Source: UMGS1590 sp963558655
GTDB lineage: Bacteria; Bacillota; Peptococcia; Peptococcales; Peptococcaceae
Assembly (NCBI GenBank): GCA_963558655.1
Contig: CAUWHJ010000015.1
Coordinates: 7,198 to 71,197 of the forward strand
DNA: 64,000 nucleotides
Direction of reading: 5' to 3'
Part shown: one piece after another, positions 6,500 to 15,090 of the stretch
How the letters are laid out: the number at the start of each line of letters is the position of its first letter
Numbering within the stretch: the first letter of the stretch is position 1
Notes under the pieces: generated by a model
Seen by the model: only the letters and a program-made list of their open reading frames with translations
Database searches by the model: none
What the model was told of the DNA's origin: nothing
Position numbers and translations under genes: made by a program

Positions 6500-9349
6500 T
6501 TAGCCTAATTGGTCAAAGCGCATGAGGATGGTGGCCAGCTGGGCGCGGGTGGCGCCGGATGCTGGTGCCAGGGTGGTGTCGGTGAGACCGGTGATGAGGC
6601 CGGTTTCAATGCCCCAGCGCATGGCGTCCTCGGCCCATGGGGCGATGGTGTCGCTGTCGGTGTAGGCGGAGAGGTCGGCATTGGCCGCTGGGCTGCCCTG
6701 GTAGCGATGGAACATGGTGATGAGTTCCTGACGGCTGACGCTGTCGTTTGGCCGTAAGCCGTCGGAGATGCCGTTTTCTATCGCCCAGGCTTGCACGCCG
6801 CTGTACCATTCAGGCCCGTCTGGCAGGGTGGCATCGGCTTGGCGGGCAAGCACCGCCCAAATCATGGCGCGGGTGACGTTTGCCTGCGGCGCAAAGAGGT
6901 CGTCGGTGGTGCCGACCATGAGACCTGTTTCGTAGACATAGCGGACAGGGTCGGCAAACCAGTCGCTTGGGAATACGTCGTCAAACGGCAGGGTGTCTGC
7001 GGTGGTGACAACAAAGCCTGCTTGCAGGGTGACGGCGCTTTCCGGCATGGTGAAGCTGTAACGGCTGTGGCCAAGGGCGCGGATTTCCAGCTTGCGGCCA
7101 GCATCGGCGATGGCAAGCAGGCTGTCTAAGGTGTAGCCGTCGTCCGGCAATACGGTGATGGTGACTTTGGTACCAGCGGCGGCGTGGGTTGGTGAAAAGA
7201 GCAGACCGCCATGTTCAGGCTTTGCAGCGAGCTGCACTGGATAGAGCGGGCTGTCATCAGGGCCAGGGTCGGCGCCTGTTGCGCGCGAGAGGGTGAGGGT
7301 GGTGGTGCTTGGGGTTTTGCCTTCGCCTTGCACGCTGATGGAGACGGTGGTGCTGCCTTCGGCAGGGACGCTGATGGCGTCTGTCCAGTCGGCAGAGGCG
7401 AGGGGTTGGCCGTTTACGCTGATGGCATCGCTGCTTTGTGCCATGATGCGAACGCTCTCTGCCTCCTGCGGCAGGGTGATGTGTTGTGTGGTGTCGGAGG
7501 TGTCGAGGTGTTGGTTTGTGTCGCCGTAGCGCAGGGCGAGGTCGGTGAGCTGTGCGCTGGCGCGTGTGAAGGTTTTTTCTGTGACATTACCGCGCTTGCC
7601 GTCTATTTCCGCATAGGCACGGACGGTGATGCTGTCGCCGGCGTTGTCCAGCGTGTCCAGCATGATGGGTGCGCTGTAAAGTTCGTAGCCGTTTCCGGTG
7701 TCAACATAGATGTCGGCATCAGCGGCGGCAGTAAGCGAAAGCTGGGTGCCTTCCGCAACCGGCCCTTCCATGGCAGAGAACTGCACCTGTGGGACAGCAG
7801 CGCCGCTTTTCGGCAGCGGATTGGTGAAGCCTTTAATGCAAAGGTTGGTGATGTAGTAGTTGTTGTCCACATGGCCAGCCACATCACGCCATTTTCCATC
7901 AACAAGCGCATAGCTTTCGCCGCCGTTGCCCATGTAAACAGGCACATCATTGGCATTTGACATTGGGCACCATTCAATGGCGAGCGGCTGTGCATAGCTT
8001 GGGTTGTGGAAGGTGACAACGATGCTGAAGCGTTCGCCTTTCTCTAGCGCAACGGCTTCGTCCAGGGTGATGGTGTGATAGCCGGCGTAGGTTTCGCGCC
8101 CACTTTGGCTGAGCATTTTTTTGCCGGAGGTAGGTTGGTCTTTGTCAACATCAGTATAGATGGCGATGTCGTAGCTGGTGCCGGCATCGGTGGTGTAGAA
8201 GCTCACGGCTTCAAGCTGTTCGTCGCTTTCAGCAGTGAAGATGTTGGCGCCGGTGGCGGTGGTTGGCGTTTCGCTGTTCGTGCTGATGGAGTAGGACCAA
8301 CCGGTGATGTCATACTGGTAGTTGTGGGCGTAGTTATCGGCTTCTTCCAGTAGATAGGCATTGCCGCCGGAGATGGTTTTGTCCTCATACGATAGCCAGA
8401 AATAGCCGTCATCGCCCCAGTCGGTGCCCCAGCTGTTGCGTACCAGCCAGGCGCCGTCATGGGCGGGCTGATTGCCTGACACAAAGTTTTCTTTTGGAAA
8501 GGTGTCGTCCCAGCCAACAATGAGCACGGCGTGGTCGGAAGGGCGTTTGCTGTTGTTGTAAACGGCATAGGTATCCGGATTGTAGGTGTTGGTGCCATGG
8601 GCGTAGTAGTTGGTGCTCACCGGTCCCTCGCTCATGAGCAGCTGCTTCACAATATCTCGGTCTACCTGCGTGTTTTGATTGTAGTTGTTGTAGATGCCGT
8701 GCGGCATATAGTAAGCGTCTTGCAAATGAAAATCGGCGGTGTAGCGTAGATCCTCGCTGAGCGCTGGCTGCTGATTTGGCAGCATGGGTGCTTTGTCGTA
8801 GGTTACAGGCCCCTTCCATGCCGCCATTGTGCCCACGGCACGCCCATCGTTGCCGCCGCCCACATAGGGATGAAGCCCTGAGACAGGTGCAAACTCTTCT
8901 TCTTCGTTGCCATGGTAGCAAAACCAGGCTGTATGTATGGGCGAGAGTGCCAGCTGCGGAAACTGGTCACGGATACTGCCCGCCGCTGCCGAATTGGCGG
9001 CAATCGTCCAGCACACGCCGAGGTCTCCCTGGTCGCTCACAGGGTCTACCAGCCCTTGCTCGCGCAGGTCGAACTGCGCCGGCAGTGCGCCGCGGCTTGT
9101 GAGCATTGATGCAGTGCCGGCAAGGTTGGCATAGCTTTCGCTGAGATAGGAAAAATCCTGCGCCGGCGGCATCGTGCCCTCGCCGCCTTCTTCCAGCCAA
9201 TCGAGATAGGCGGGGTTAATGGCACTTTCGTCTATATAGGCAGCCAGTGGGCTTTCTTTTGTGGGAGTGGCAGCGTCTGCCTCTGGCGGCAGCGCCGCAA
9301 GAAGAAGGGCGGCGGCAAGCGCAGCGCTGAGTAAACGTTTATGAAACAT
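6500..9349 (-). CDS. Secreted papain-family cysteine protease with C-terminal SLH repeats
   Basis: The protein has 949 residues. The N-terminal signal peptide is RLLSAALAAALLLAALP, with probable cleavage after ADA. The peptidase C1 domain spans about residues 95-340 and has catalytic Cys in DQGDLGVCW, His in SDHAVLIVGWDD and Asn in VRNSWGTDWGDDGYFW. After it come a beta-rich lectin-like region, a chitobiase-C-like segment (ADIYVDTGNGYELY), a cadherin-like beta sandwich (ISVPAEGSTTVSISVQGEG), an InlB-B-like repeat (PEHGGLLFSPTHAAAGTKVT) and three SLH motifs (about 790-949; e.g. DWFADPVRYVYETGLMVG) for binding pyruvylated wall polymer. GGAGGAAT precedes the ATG at 9349. It probably acts outside the cell on host or dietary protein. 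It is monocistronic. Confidence 0.85.
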   Translation of the reverse strand: MFHKRLLSAALAAALLLAALPPEADAATPTKESPLAAYIDESAINPAYLDWLEEGGEGTMPPAQDFSYLSESYANLAGTASMLTSRGALPAQFDLREQGLVDPVSDQGDLGVCWTIAANSAAAGSIRDQFPQLALSPIHTAWFCYHGNEEEEFAPVSGLHPYVGGGNDGRAVGTMAAWKGPVTYDKAPMLPNQQPALSEDLRYTADFHLQDAYYMPHGIYNNYNQNTQVDRDIVKQLLMSEGPVSTNYYAHGTNTYNPDTYAVYNNSKRPSDHAVLIVGWDDTFPKENFVSGNQPAHDGAWLVRNSWGTDWGDDGYFWLSYEDKTISGGNAYLLEEADNYAHNYQYDITGWSYSISTNSETPTTATGANIFTAESDEQLEAVSFYTTDAGTSYDIAIYTDVDKDQPTSGKKMLSQSGRETYAGYHTITLDEAVALEKGERFSIVVTFHNPSYAQPLAIEWCPMSNANDVPVYMGNGGESYALVDGKWRDVAGHVDNNYYITNLCIKGFTNPLPKSGAAVPQVQFSAMEGPVAEGTQLSLTAAADADIYVDTGNGYELYSAPIMLDTLDNAGDSITVRAYAEIDGKRGNVTEKTFTRASAQLTDLALRYGDTNQHLDTSDTTQHITLPQEAESVRIMAQSSDAISVNGQPLASADWTDAISVPAEGSTTVSISVQGEGKTPSTTTLTLSRATGADPGPDDSPLYPVQLAAKPEHGGLLFSPTHAAAGTKVTITVLPDDGYTLDSLLAIADAGRKLEIRALGHSRYSFTMPESAVTLQAGFVVTTADTLPFDDVFPSDWFADPVRYVYETGLMVGTTDDLFAPQANVTRAMIWAVLARQADATLPDGPEWYSGVQAWAIENGISDGLRPNDSVSRQELITMFHRYQGSPAANADLSAYTDSDTIAPWAEDAMRWGIETGLITGLTDTTLAPASGATRAQLATILMRFDQLG

Positions 9350-9544
9350 GGCACATTCCTCCGAAAAAATCCTCATACAAATACCAACATAGGTGTTGGG
9401 TTACTACTATCATAGCCGACAAATGCGTACTCTGCAATGGAAAGCTGATAGCAGACGGCATTTTTCTGATGCGGTGCAACGAATCGTTGCAGGACAGTCT
9501 TGCGGCGCGCCGTTTTGGCCCTAGGAGAGCCTGGGAAAAGGGGG

Positions 9545-9550
9545 TACAAT
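9545..9550 (+). promoter_or_regulatory. -10 element of the three-gene ABC operon
   Basis: TACAAT, 36 bp before the ATG at 9587. The -35 is weak. Confidence 0.35.
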
Positions 9551-9586
9551 AAAAAGAAAAAGATTGATGGAAAGGATTGGTCTTTC

Positions 9587-10021
9587 ATGGAAGAGATGCA
9601 GGAAGAACGCGCAGCGGCTCTTGATTTAGAAACGCTCAAGGAACGTGCTGCTCGCTGCGTTTGCAAATATTGTGGCAGTCCGCTCAAGGTGGAGCGCATC
9701 ATGTATCATAATTGTGAGGCGGCGCGTAGTGAGTTGTTTTGCCCACGCTGCGACCGTATCGAATTTGGCGTTGAGCGTGAAGTGTATCTGGCGGCGAAAT
9801 ATTATGTGGATACGTTCCATTTTAATTTATATCCGGGCTTGGAGGACAACGCGCAGCGCCAGCGCATGAACGTAGCGAAAATCGCCGAGATTATGGACTG
9901 GCAGAACAACAAACTTGGTATTGCCGATGAGAATGGCTTTCGCGTGCCGCTGGATGTGCAGCCGGATACCCTTGGCCGCACCAGCATCTTTCGCGCCAGC
10001 GATTTGGAAGAAGGGGAGTGA
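9587..10021 (+). CDS. Conserved zinc-ribbon protein, function unknown
   Basis: The protein has 144 residues. Two CxxC pairs about 30 residues apart (VCKYCGSPLKVER and ELFCPRCDRIEFGVERE) form a zinc ribbon. The rest is predicted helical with an EVYLAAKYYVDTFHFNLYP segment. GGAAAGGA lies 10 nt upstream of the ATG. It is the first gene of a tight operon: its TGA at 10019-10021 is only 5 nt before the next start, so it is probably translationally coupled to the ABC ATPase. I do not recognise a named family. A nucleic-acid or metal-binding accessory protein is one reading. Confidence 0.6.
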   Translation: MEEMQEERAAALDLETLKERAARCVCKYCGSPLKVERIMYHNCEAARSELFCPRCDRIEFGVEREVYLAAKYYVDTFHFNLYPGLEDNAQRQRMNVAKIAEIMDWQNNKLGIADENGFRVPLDVQPDTLGRTSIFRASDLEEGE

Positions 10022-10026
10022 GCGCG

Positions 10027-10860
10027 ATGGACAAACAGCCGCTCATTGATGTGCGAGGCCTTTCCTGCAAATCGGGCAGCAGCTATTTGCTTCACGATGT
10101 GAGCTGGCAGGTGTATTCCGGCGAGCATTGGGTGGTGTTTGGGCTTAATGGCAGCGGCAAGACCACGCTCTTGGGCGCTGTCGCTGGCTTTCAGCCTTAT
10201 ACACATGGCAGCCTGCGTGTGTTTGGCGAAAGTTACACCGATGACAATATTTTCCGTTTGCGTCGGCGCATTAGTTTTGTTTCAAGCTCTTTTTTTGATA
10301 AAATTGTCGGCAAAGAATCGGTGATGAATCTGGTGCTCTCAGGCCTTTTCGGCAGCCTTGGCGTGCGTGGTTTTGTCAGTGACAACGATCGCGTGCGCGC
10401 TGAAACCTTGCTTTGCGCCTTCGGGTTAGAGGACAAGATGGACTATCCATTTAGTATGCTTTCTAAAGGCGAACACCAAAATGTGCTCATCGCACGTGCC
10501 CTCCTGGCAAAGCCGGAAATTCTCATTCTTGATGAACCGGGCACCGGCTTGGATGTGTTGGCGCGCGAGAAAACCCTCTACCTTGTTGAACGTTTGGCAG
10601 AGGCCACGAACACCGCCATCATTTATGTGACCCACTATCCGGAAGAATTGCGTCCGGCTTTTGACCATTGTCTCATGCTGCGGCATGGGCGCGTATATAA
10701 AAAAGGGCCAACCGCTGACCTTTTTCGCGAAGACGTGCTCAACGACTTTTTTGCAGAACCGATCGCTTTACACACCGACGCCGATGGCCGCTACGAAGTG
10801 CGTGCGACGGAACCGGAAAGCCTGTATGCTTGCCTGAGACAACAAAAGGAGGTGCTTTGA
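10027..10860 (+). CDS. ABC transporter ATP-binding protein (ModF/YlmA-like)
   Basis: The 277-residue ATPase carries Walker A GLNGSGKTT, Q-loop region RRRISFVSSSFFDKIVG, a variant signature LSKGEHQ instead of LSGGQ, Walker B ILILDEPGTGLD and H-loop VTHYPEE. The best match in memory is the YlmA/ModF-like soluble ABC group, often encoded without a permease. None is present here. The ATG at 10027 has GGGGAG 9 nt upstream; a GTG at 10018 would overlap the previous gene. The ATPase is followed without a gap by the gene at 10861. Its role might be non-transport, given the absence of any membrane partner in the operon. Confidence 0.75.
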   Translation: MDKQPLIDVRGLSCKSGSSYLLHDVSWQVYSGEHWVVFGLNGSGKTTLLGAVAGFQPYTHGSLRVFGESYTDDNIFRLRRRISFVSSSFFDKIVGKESVMNLVLSGLFGSLGVRGFVSDNDRVRAETLLCAFGLEDKMDYPFSMLSKGEHQNVLIARALLAKPEILILDEPGTGLDVLAREKTLYLVERLAEATNTAIIYVTHYPEELRPAFDHCLMLRHGRVYKKGPTADLFREDVLNDFFAEPIALHTDADGRYEVRATEPESLYACLRQQKEVL

Positions 10861-11772
10861 ATGGGTACACGCGATGATATGTGCGGCATCGATGTGGGCC
10901 GCATGGCGGAGCTTGGCGGCTTCGCTGAAGAAATTACCATCTATGGCTGTGCCTACAAAGAAAACGGTGAAGTGCTCTACCGTGTGACTGACGACGCCGA
11001 TGAAGCCTATCGTTTTTACGATGGTGCCGCGCGTAAAGGGCTTTTGCCAACCCTGCCACATATCTATGTGCGGCGGGAAATTATTCCGGCTGGTCAGCGT
11101 GAACGTATGACCGACGAAGCCAAACGCACCTGCGCTCGTCAGATGCATGCTGCTTTTGATGCCTCTTTTTGGACACTTTTGGATACACTCGCTGCCTGCG
11201 CGCCGACAAATGGCGCTTATGAGATGCTTGAACGCCATCGCCAAGCGCTCGAAAGCCGTTATGCGCGTGAACCGCTGGCGCTCTTTTCTGTCTTTCTTGA
11301 CGAAGCCTTGCGCCGTCATCGTCTGACGCGAGAGGCTTATGAACATTTTGCCGTCTGGGTACAGGAAAACGAAGAAAAAATGGCCGACGACTGGATTGTT
11401 AAAGAACGCAACGAACGGACCTTTTATGGCTTTGCCAGTGGTGATTCTGCCGATGCCCTGCGTTTGCAAGTGGATACCGCACCATACAACCTGCTTGAAA
11501 AACAACAAGCGTTGCGCCTGCAAGGGAAAAACGTGACTCCAATGTTCTGCCAAACCATGCAGTATAGAGAAAGTGCTGAACTGCCAAAAGTGCGCCGCCA
11601 GTTTCAGGAATGGCTGAAAGATACTGCTGTGCAAGTGGCACTGCCATTTGAAACTGCTCTCACCAGCGGCGATACACCAAAAGCACCGTTTGCGGCAGCC
11701 GACTATGAAACGCTCTCAGAAGCCGCCCGCCGGACCCTCGACTATTACCTGCATCTTTGGGGGTTGGCTTAA
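10861..11772 (+). CDS. Hypothetical protein, third gene of the ABC operon
   Basis: This 303-residue soluble protein has no signal peptide or membrane span. It is rich in Arg, Glu and Ala, predicted mostly helical, with a conserved-looking segment YDGAARKGLLPTLPHIYVRR near residue 55 and a C-terminal YETLSEAARRTLDYYLHLWG. The ATG immediately follows the ABC ATPase stop (TGA-ATG) behind AGGAGGTGC, so the two are co-translated. No family is recognised. The operon context suggests a partner or regulator of the ATPase. Confidence 0.6.
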   Translation: MGTRDDMCGIDVGRMAELGGFAEEITIYGCAYKENGEVLYRVTDDADEAYRFYDGAARKGLLPTLPHIYVRREIIPAGQRERMTDEAKRTCARQMHAAFDASFWTLLDTLAACAPTNGAYEMLERHRQALESRYAREPLALFSVFLDEALRRHRLTREAYEHFAVWVQENEEKMADDWIVKERNERTFYGFASGDSADALRLQVDTAPYNLLEKQQALRLQGKNVTPMFCQTMQYRESAELPKVRRQFQEWLKDTAVQVALPFETALTSGDTPKAPFAAADYETLSEAARRTLDYYLHLWGLA

Positions 11773-11791
11773 AAATTCTATCATGATACAT

Positions 11792-11839
11792 AAAGACCCT
11801 CGCTAACGGGAGAATATTCCGTTGGCGAGGGTCTTCGTT
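11792..11839. terminator. Bidirectional terminator between the ABC operon and LysR-1
   Basis: Long stem aagaccctcgctaacgga/tccgttggcgagggtctt shared by convergent genes. Confidence 0.75.
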
Positions 11840-11843
11840 GTAG

Positions 11844-12770
11844 TTAGTACTGTGTTGCCTGTTCTTGGACCAAAGCGGTAAAAGCCTGGCTGACAGGATC
11901 GTATTCAGGCTGTGCGTTGGTGGCAAGCATGATGTCAATAGTTAAATCTTCTTCAAAAGGAACGAAAACAACATCGTTATCGTTGAAGAGCAAACTGAAA
12001 TCAGACATCCGCCTGCTCCCAAACCCGACATAACGGCCCGAGGCGATAAGTTGCCCGTAAAGCTGGCGACTTTGAGTGAGAAGTGCCGGCTCAATCTTGC
12101 CCAGACGCTGCAGGAGCTTGGTTAAAGGATGGGTTTCGCTGATATCTGTTTGCAACATAGCAATCGGTTGTTGCAACATCTCATTGACAGATATTTGCTT
12201 ACGTTTCGCTAAAGGCGATTGGGCACTGACAATACAAATATATTCATCTTTTGTAAAAGGTGTTAAATGAATTTGTTCGATGTATGGTGTGTAGACATCG
12301 CGCAGATGTTCATTGTGCATGATGACCACCAAAGCGATACTGTCACGATGCAAAGAAATATATTGCATACAATCAAGGGTGTTGGCCTCGCGAATTTTGT
12401 AACGTACCCGTGGATAAAGCGCGCTGAATTGTTCTAATAGAGAAGGCATGGCAATAGCATTGGCAATCGGTGCACCCCAGACAAGCAGATCACCCTCGAG
12501 ATTTTTCTGACGCTCGATGTGTGCAATATCTAACCGAACCTGTTGAAACGCACGCGATGTTTCGCGCGCCACTGGCAGGAAAATTTCACCAGCAGGTGTT
12601 AGCGTCATGCCCTTGGGACTACGCACGAAAAGCTGGGCCTTCATTTCTTCTTCCAACTGGCGAATGATTTTACTGACACTTTGATGCGTGGTATAAAATT
12701 CCAGACTGGTTTTGGTGATGGAATGATTTTCAGCCAGCGCAATGAAATATTTAATGTGTTCTGCACGCAT
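11844..12770 (-). CDS. LysR-family regulator of duplicated module, copy 1
   Basis: This 308-residue LTTR has an N-terminal winged HTH (residues 1-60: HIKYFIALAENHSITKTSLE, FYTTHQSVSKIIRQLEEEM, RSPKGMTLTPAG) and a C-terminal periplasmic-binding-protein-like effector domain (about 90-300). It is divergent from the hydrolase gene across 177 bp, the classic LTTR layout, so it probably activates 12948-16536 in response to an anionic substrate or product. It is clearly paralogous to the regulator at 16599-17525: both share SLEFYTTHQ, RSPKGM.LT and the C-terminal FNDNDVV/FSDNDVI..PF(E/D)EDLT pattern. Confidence 0.85.
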   Translation of the reverse strand: MRAEHIKYFIALAENHSITKTSLEFYTTHQSVSKIIRQLEEEMKAQLFVRSPKGMTLTPAGEIFLPVARETSRAFQQVRLDIAHIERQKNLEGDLLVWGAPIANAIAMPSLLEQFSALYPRVRYKIREANTLDCMQYISLHRDSIALVVIMHNEHLRDVYTPYIEQIHLTPFTKDEYICIVSAQSPLAKRKQISVNEMLQQPIAMLQTDISETHPLTKLLQRLGKIEPALLTQSRQLYGQLIASGRYVGFGSRRMSDFSLLFNDNDVVFVPFEEDLTIDIMLATNAQPEYDPVSQAFTALVQEQATQY

Positions 12771-12829
12771 GATGATATCTCCTTCTCATGATGTAGGTAC
12801 TTTATCAAGTAAGAATGAAAAAGCCTGCA

Positions 12830-12901
12830 ACGATTTCTTACAAGATTTGAAAATCGTGTAATAAGCTGAACCTATGCGATCTATAAGAGCTATTCTATAA
12901 T
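12830..12901 (+). promoter_or_regulatory. LysR-regulated promoter, module copy 1
   Basis: TATAAT at 12896-12901 has no good -35, as expected of an activated promoter. Upstream is an inverted repeat acgattt (12830-12836) / aaatcgt (12851-12857), a possible LysR site. The first transcribed bases (taaaaccatcaaatcaatca) are identical at the copy 2 promoter. Confidence 0.6.
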
Positions 12902-12947
12902 AAAACCATCAAATCAATCAACTAACTTTTTGAAGGAGTGTTTCATT

Positions 12948-14957
12948 ATGGCTTTGACAGACAAAGTATTGATGCTCGGCGTTGATGGGTTAGACCCATC
13001 TCTGACAAGAAAATTCGTTGACGAAGGTAAGTTGCCTAACATTAAAAAATTTATTGAGAGTGGTGCTCAGAAGCATGATTTGAAGCTCTTATGCACACCA
13101 CCAACTATTACGCCGCCGCTGTGGACGACTCTGGCTACCGGTGCCCTGCCTGTGACCCATGGGATTACTTGCTTCTGGCGTCAAGATCCGGTACATTTGG
13201 ATACTGCCGGCTACAATCTTGATAGTCGTCTTTGTCATGCAGAAGCTTTATGGAATGTGACTGCTGAAGCAGGTCTTAAGACCCTCGTATGGCATTGGCC
13301 TGGCAGCTCCTGGCCTCCAACCTCCGACAGCCCTAACCTCCACGTTGTCGATGGCACTCAGCCAGCCGCACCAAACAGTGGTGTAGCAAAAATTGAAATG
13401 GAAAAGATGACCTATGCAAGCACCCGTTTCAAAGAAGTGCTTTATAAGCCAGGTGCTACCAACAACACTGGTGCAGGTTGCGTCATTGAAGATGTGCCGG
13501 AAGCCGATGATACCTTTAATATAGGTGGCGTTATTGCCGGCGATATGAGCATGCGCAACATCATCCTCAAGCAGAGCGATGGGGAAGATGGTGTCGAAGA
13601 TGTTCCGATCGATCTCTGCAACTCTCCCGTTAAAGAAGCCAAGGGTTGGGCAGATGCTCCGGAAGGCGCTAAAGAGTTTTATGTTGTTACCTCTAATGGT
13701 TTGGTACGTCGTCCATGTCTCATTCTTAAAAATGAAGAAGGTAAGTATGACCGTGTCGCTTACTATCATAGCAAGAAGGATTCAGAGCCAATCGTTACTC
13801 TGAAAGTTGGCGAATATGTATCTGATGTGGTGGATGAATTCATCCATAAAGACCAAAAGGTTCTTGGTAACCGCAATATGTTGCTTCGGTCCATGAGCGA
13901 CGATGGGGATGAAATCCATCTCTGGATGAGTAAGGCGTTTGATATTTCCCATGATAACCTCTTCCACCCACGCTCCCTTTATAAACAGGTCGTTGAAAAC
14001 TGCGGTCATATCCCACCAAACCCATCTTTCGGCGGTAAACAACTGAAAGTCGTCAATAATATCATTTTGCCAACTTGGGATGTACTTTGCCAGTGGCAGG
14101 CCGATGCTTTGAACTATCTCATCGACACCAATGGTTATGACGTTGTCTTCAGTCATATTCATAACGTAGACGGCATGGGTCACATGTTCTGGTACTATGG
14201 CAAAAACCGTCCAATCATGGATAAAATGGAAGAAGAAGGCTACCAGAAAGCCATCGAAGAAGTTTATCTGCAAACAGACCGCTACCTTGGCCGCTTCCTC
14301 CACTATCTGGATGAAGGCTGGACCATCACCATCTTCTCTGACCATGGCCTGCTGACCCCAGAAGAAGAAAAACCACTCATCGGCGATGCCTTTGGCTGCA
14401 ACGTTGGTGTCATGAGCGAGCTTGGTTTCACTGTTTTGAAGAAAGACGAAAACGGCAACCCAATCAAAGAAATCGATTGGGAAAAGACCCGTGCGGTTGC
14501 TACTCGTGGCGGACAGATCTACATCAACCTTAAAGGTAAATACCCAACCGGTATTGTAGACCCAGCCGATAAATATGAATTGGAACGTGAAATCATCGAT
14601 GCATTGTACAGCTATCGTTTGAATGGCAAACGTGTCATCTCCGTGGCTATGCGTAACAAAGATGCCGTGAACCTCGGCACCGGTGGCCCAGAATGTGGCG
14701 ACATACTCTATTGGCTCGAAGAAGGCGTTAACCGTCTCCATGGCGATGCACTGCCAGAAGTAGAAGGTTATAAAGATACGTGTGTAACGCCAATCTTCAT
14801 TGCAGCAGGTAAAGGGTTCAAGAAAGGCTATGAATGCGAACGCATCATTCGCCAGGCTGATATGGCACCAACACTTGCTTATATGCTCGGGGTGCGTATG
14901 CCAAAACAATGCGAAGGTGCGGTTGCTTACCAAATCCTTGAAGATTCCGGAATTTGA
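12948..14957 (+). CDS. Alkaline-phosphatase-superfamily hydrolase (type I phosphodiesterase/NPP-like), copy 1
   Basis: The protein has 669 residues and is cytoplasmic (no signal peptide). The two-metal site is readable: Asp in MLGVDGLD (residues 9-16), nucleophile Thr55 in PTITPPLWTTLATG (fits the NPP pattern PTxTxPxxxTLxTG), HGIT, Asp/His in HNVDGMGH (about 400), FSDHG (about 462) and HGDALPE (about 597). The superfamily hydrolyses phosphate, phosphonate or sulfate esters; the substrate is unknown. It is much longer than simple members because of a variable insert near residues 180-300. It is co-directional with the SLC13 transporter, divergent from LysR, and duplicated at 17702. Start: ATG 12948 behind GAAGGAG. 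Confidence 0.8.
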   Translation: MALTDKVLMLGVDGLDPSLTRKFVDEGKLPNIKKFIESGAQKHDLKLLCTPPTITPPLWTTLATGALPVTHGITCFWRQDPVHLDTAGYNLDSRLCHAEALWNVTAEAGLKTLVWHWPGSSWPPTSDSPNLHVVDGTQPAAPNSGVAKIEMEKMTYASTRFKEVLYKPGATNNTGAGCVIEDVPEADDTFNIGGVIAGDMSMRNIILKQSDGEDGVEDVPIDLCNSPVKEAKGWADAPEGAKEFYVVTSNGLVRRPCLILKNEEGKYDRVAYYHSKKDSEPIVTLKVGEYVSDVVDEFIHKDQKVLGNRNMLLRSMSDDGDEIHLWMSKAFDISHDNLFHPRSLYKQVVENCGHIPPNPSFGGKQLKVVNNIILPTWDVLCQWQADALNYLIDTNGYDVVFSHIHNVDGMGHMFWYYGKNRPIMDKMEEEGYQKAIEEVYLQTDRYLGRFLHYLDEGWTITIFSDHGLLTPEEEKPLIGDAFGCNVGVMSELGFTVLKKDENGNPIKEIDWEKTRAVATRGGQIYINLKGKYPTGIVDPADKYELEREIIDALYSYRLNGKRVISVAMRNKDAVNLGTGGPECGDILYWLEEGVNRLHGDALPEVEGYKDTCVTPIFIAAGKGFKKGYECERIIRQADMAPTLAYMLGVRMPKQCEGAVAYQILEDSGI

Positions 14958-14996
14958 GTGTAAATACTTTTCATACGCTTCCGTAATTTAAATTTT

Positions 14997-15036
14997 GCAC
15001 GGGACATTATCTTGCAGGTGTCCCGTGCATTTTTTT
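14997..15036 (+). terminator. Hairpin with T-run between hydrolase 1 and transporter 1
   Basis: gcacgggaca/tgtcccgtgc followed by seven T. An equivalent sits in copy 2 at 19755. It should reduce or end read-through into the transporter. Confidence 0.8.
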
Positions 15037-15090
15037 AAATCATTTTATATAAATAAAATTGATTAAATACATATGAGAGAAGGGCTGGCC

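Noticed and set aside
13782..14933. Long minus-strand open frame opposite hydrolase 1 (and 18560-19642 opposite hydrolase 2)
   Set aside because: It mirrors the codon bias of the sense gene, has no ribosome site or family motif, and appears in both copies only because the sense genes are nearly identical.
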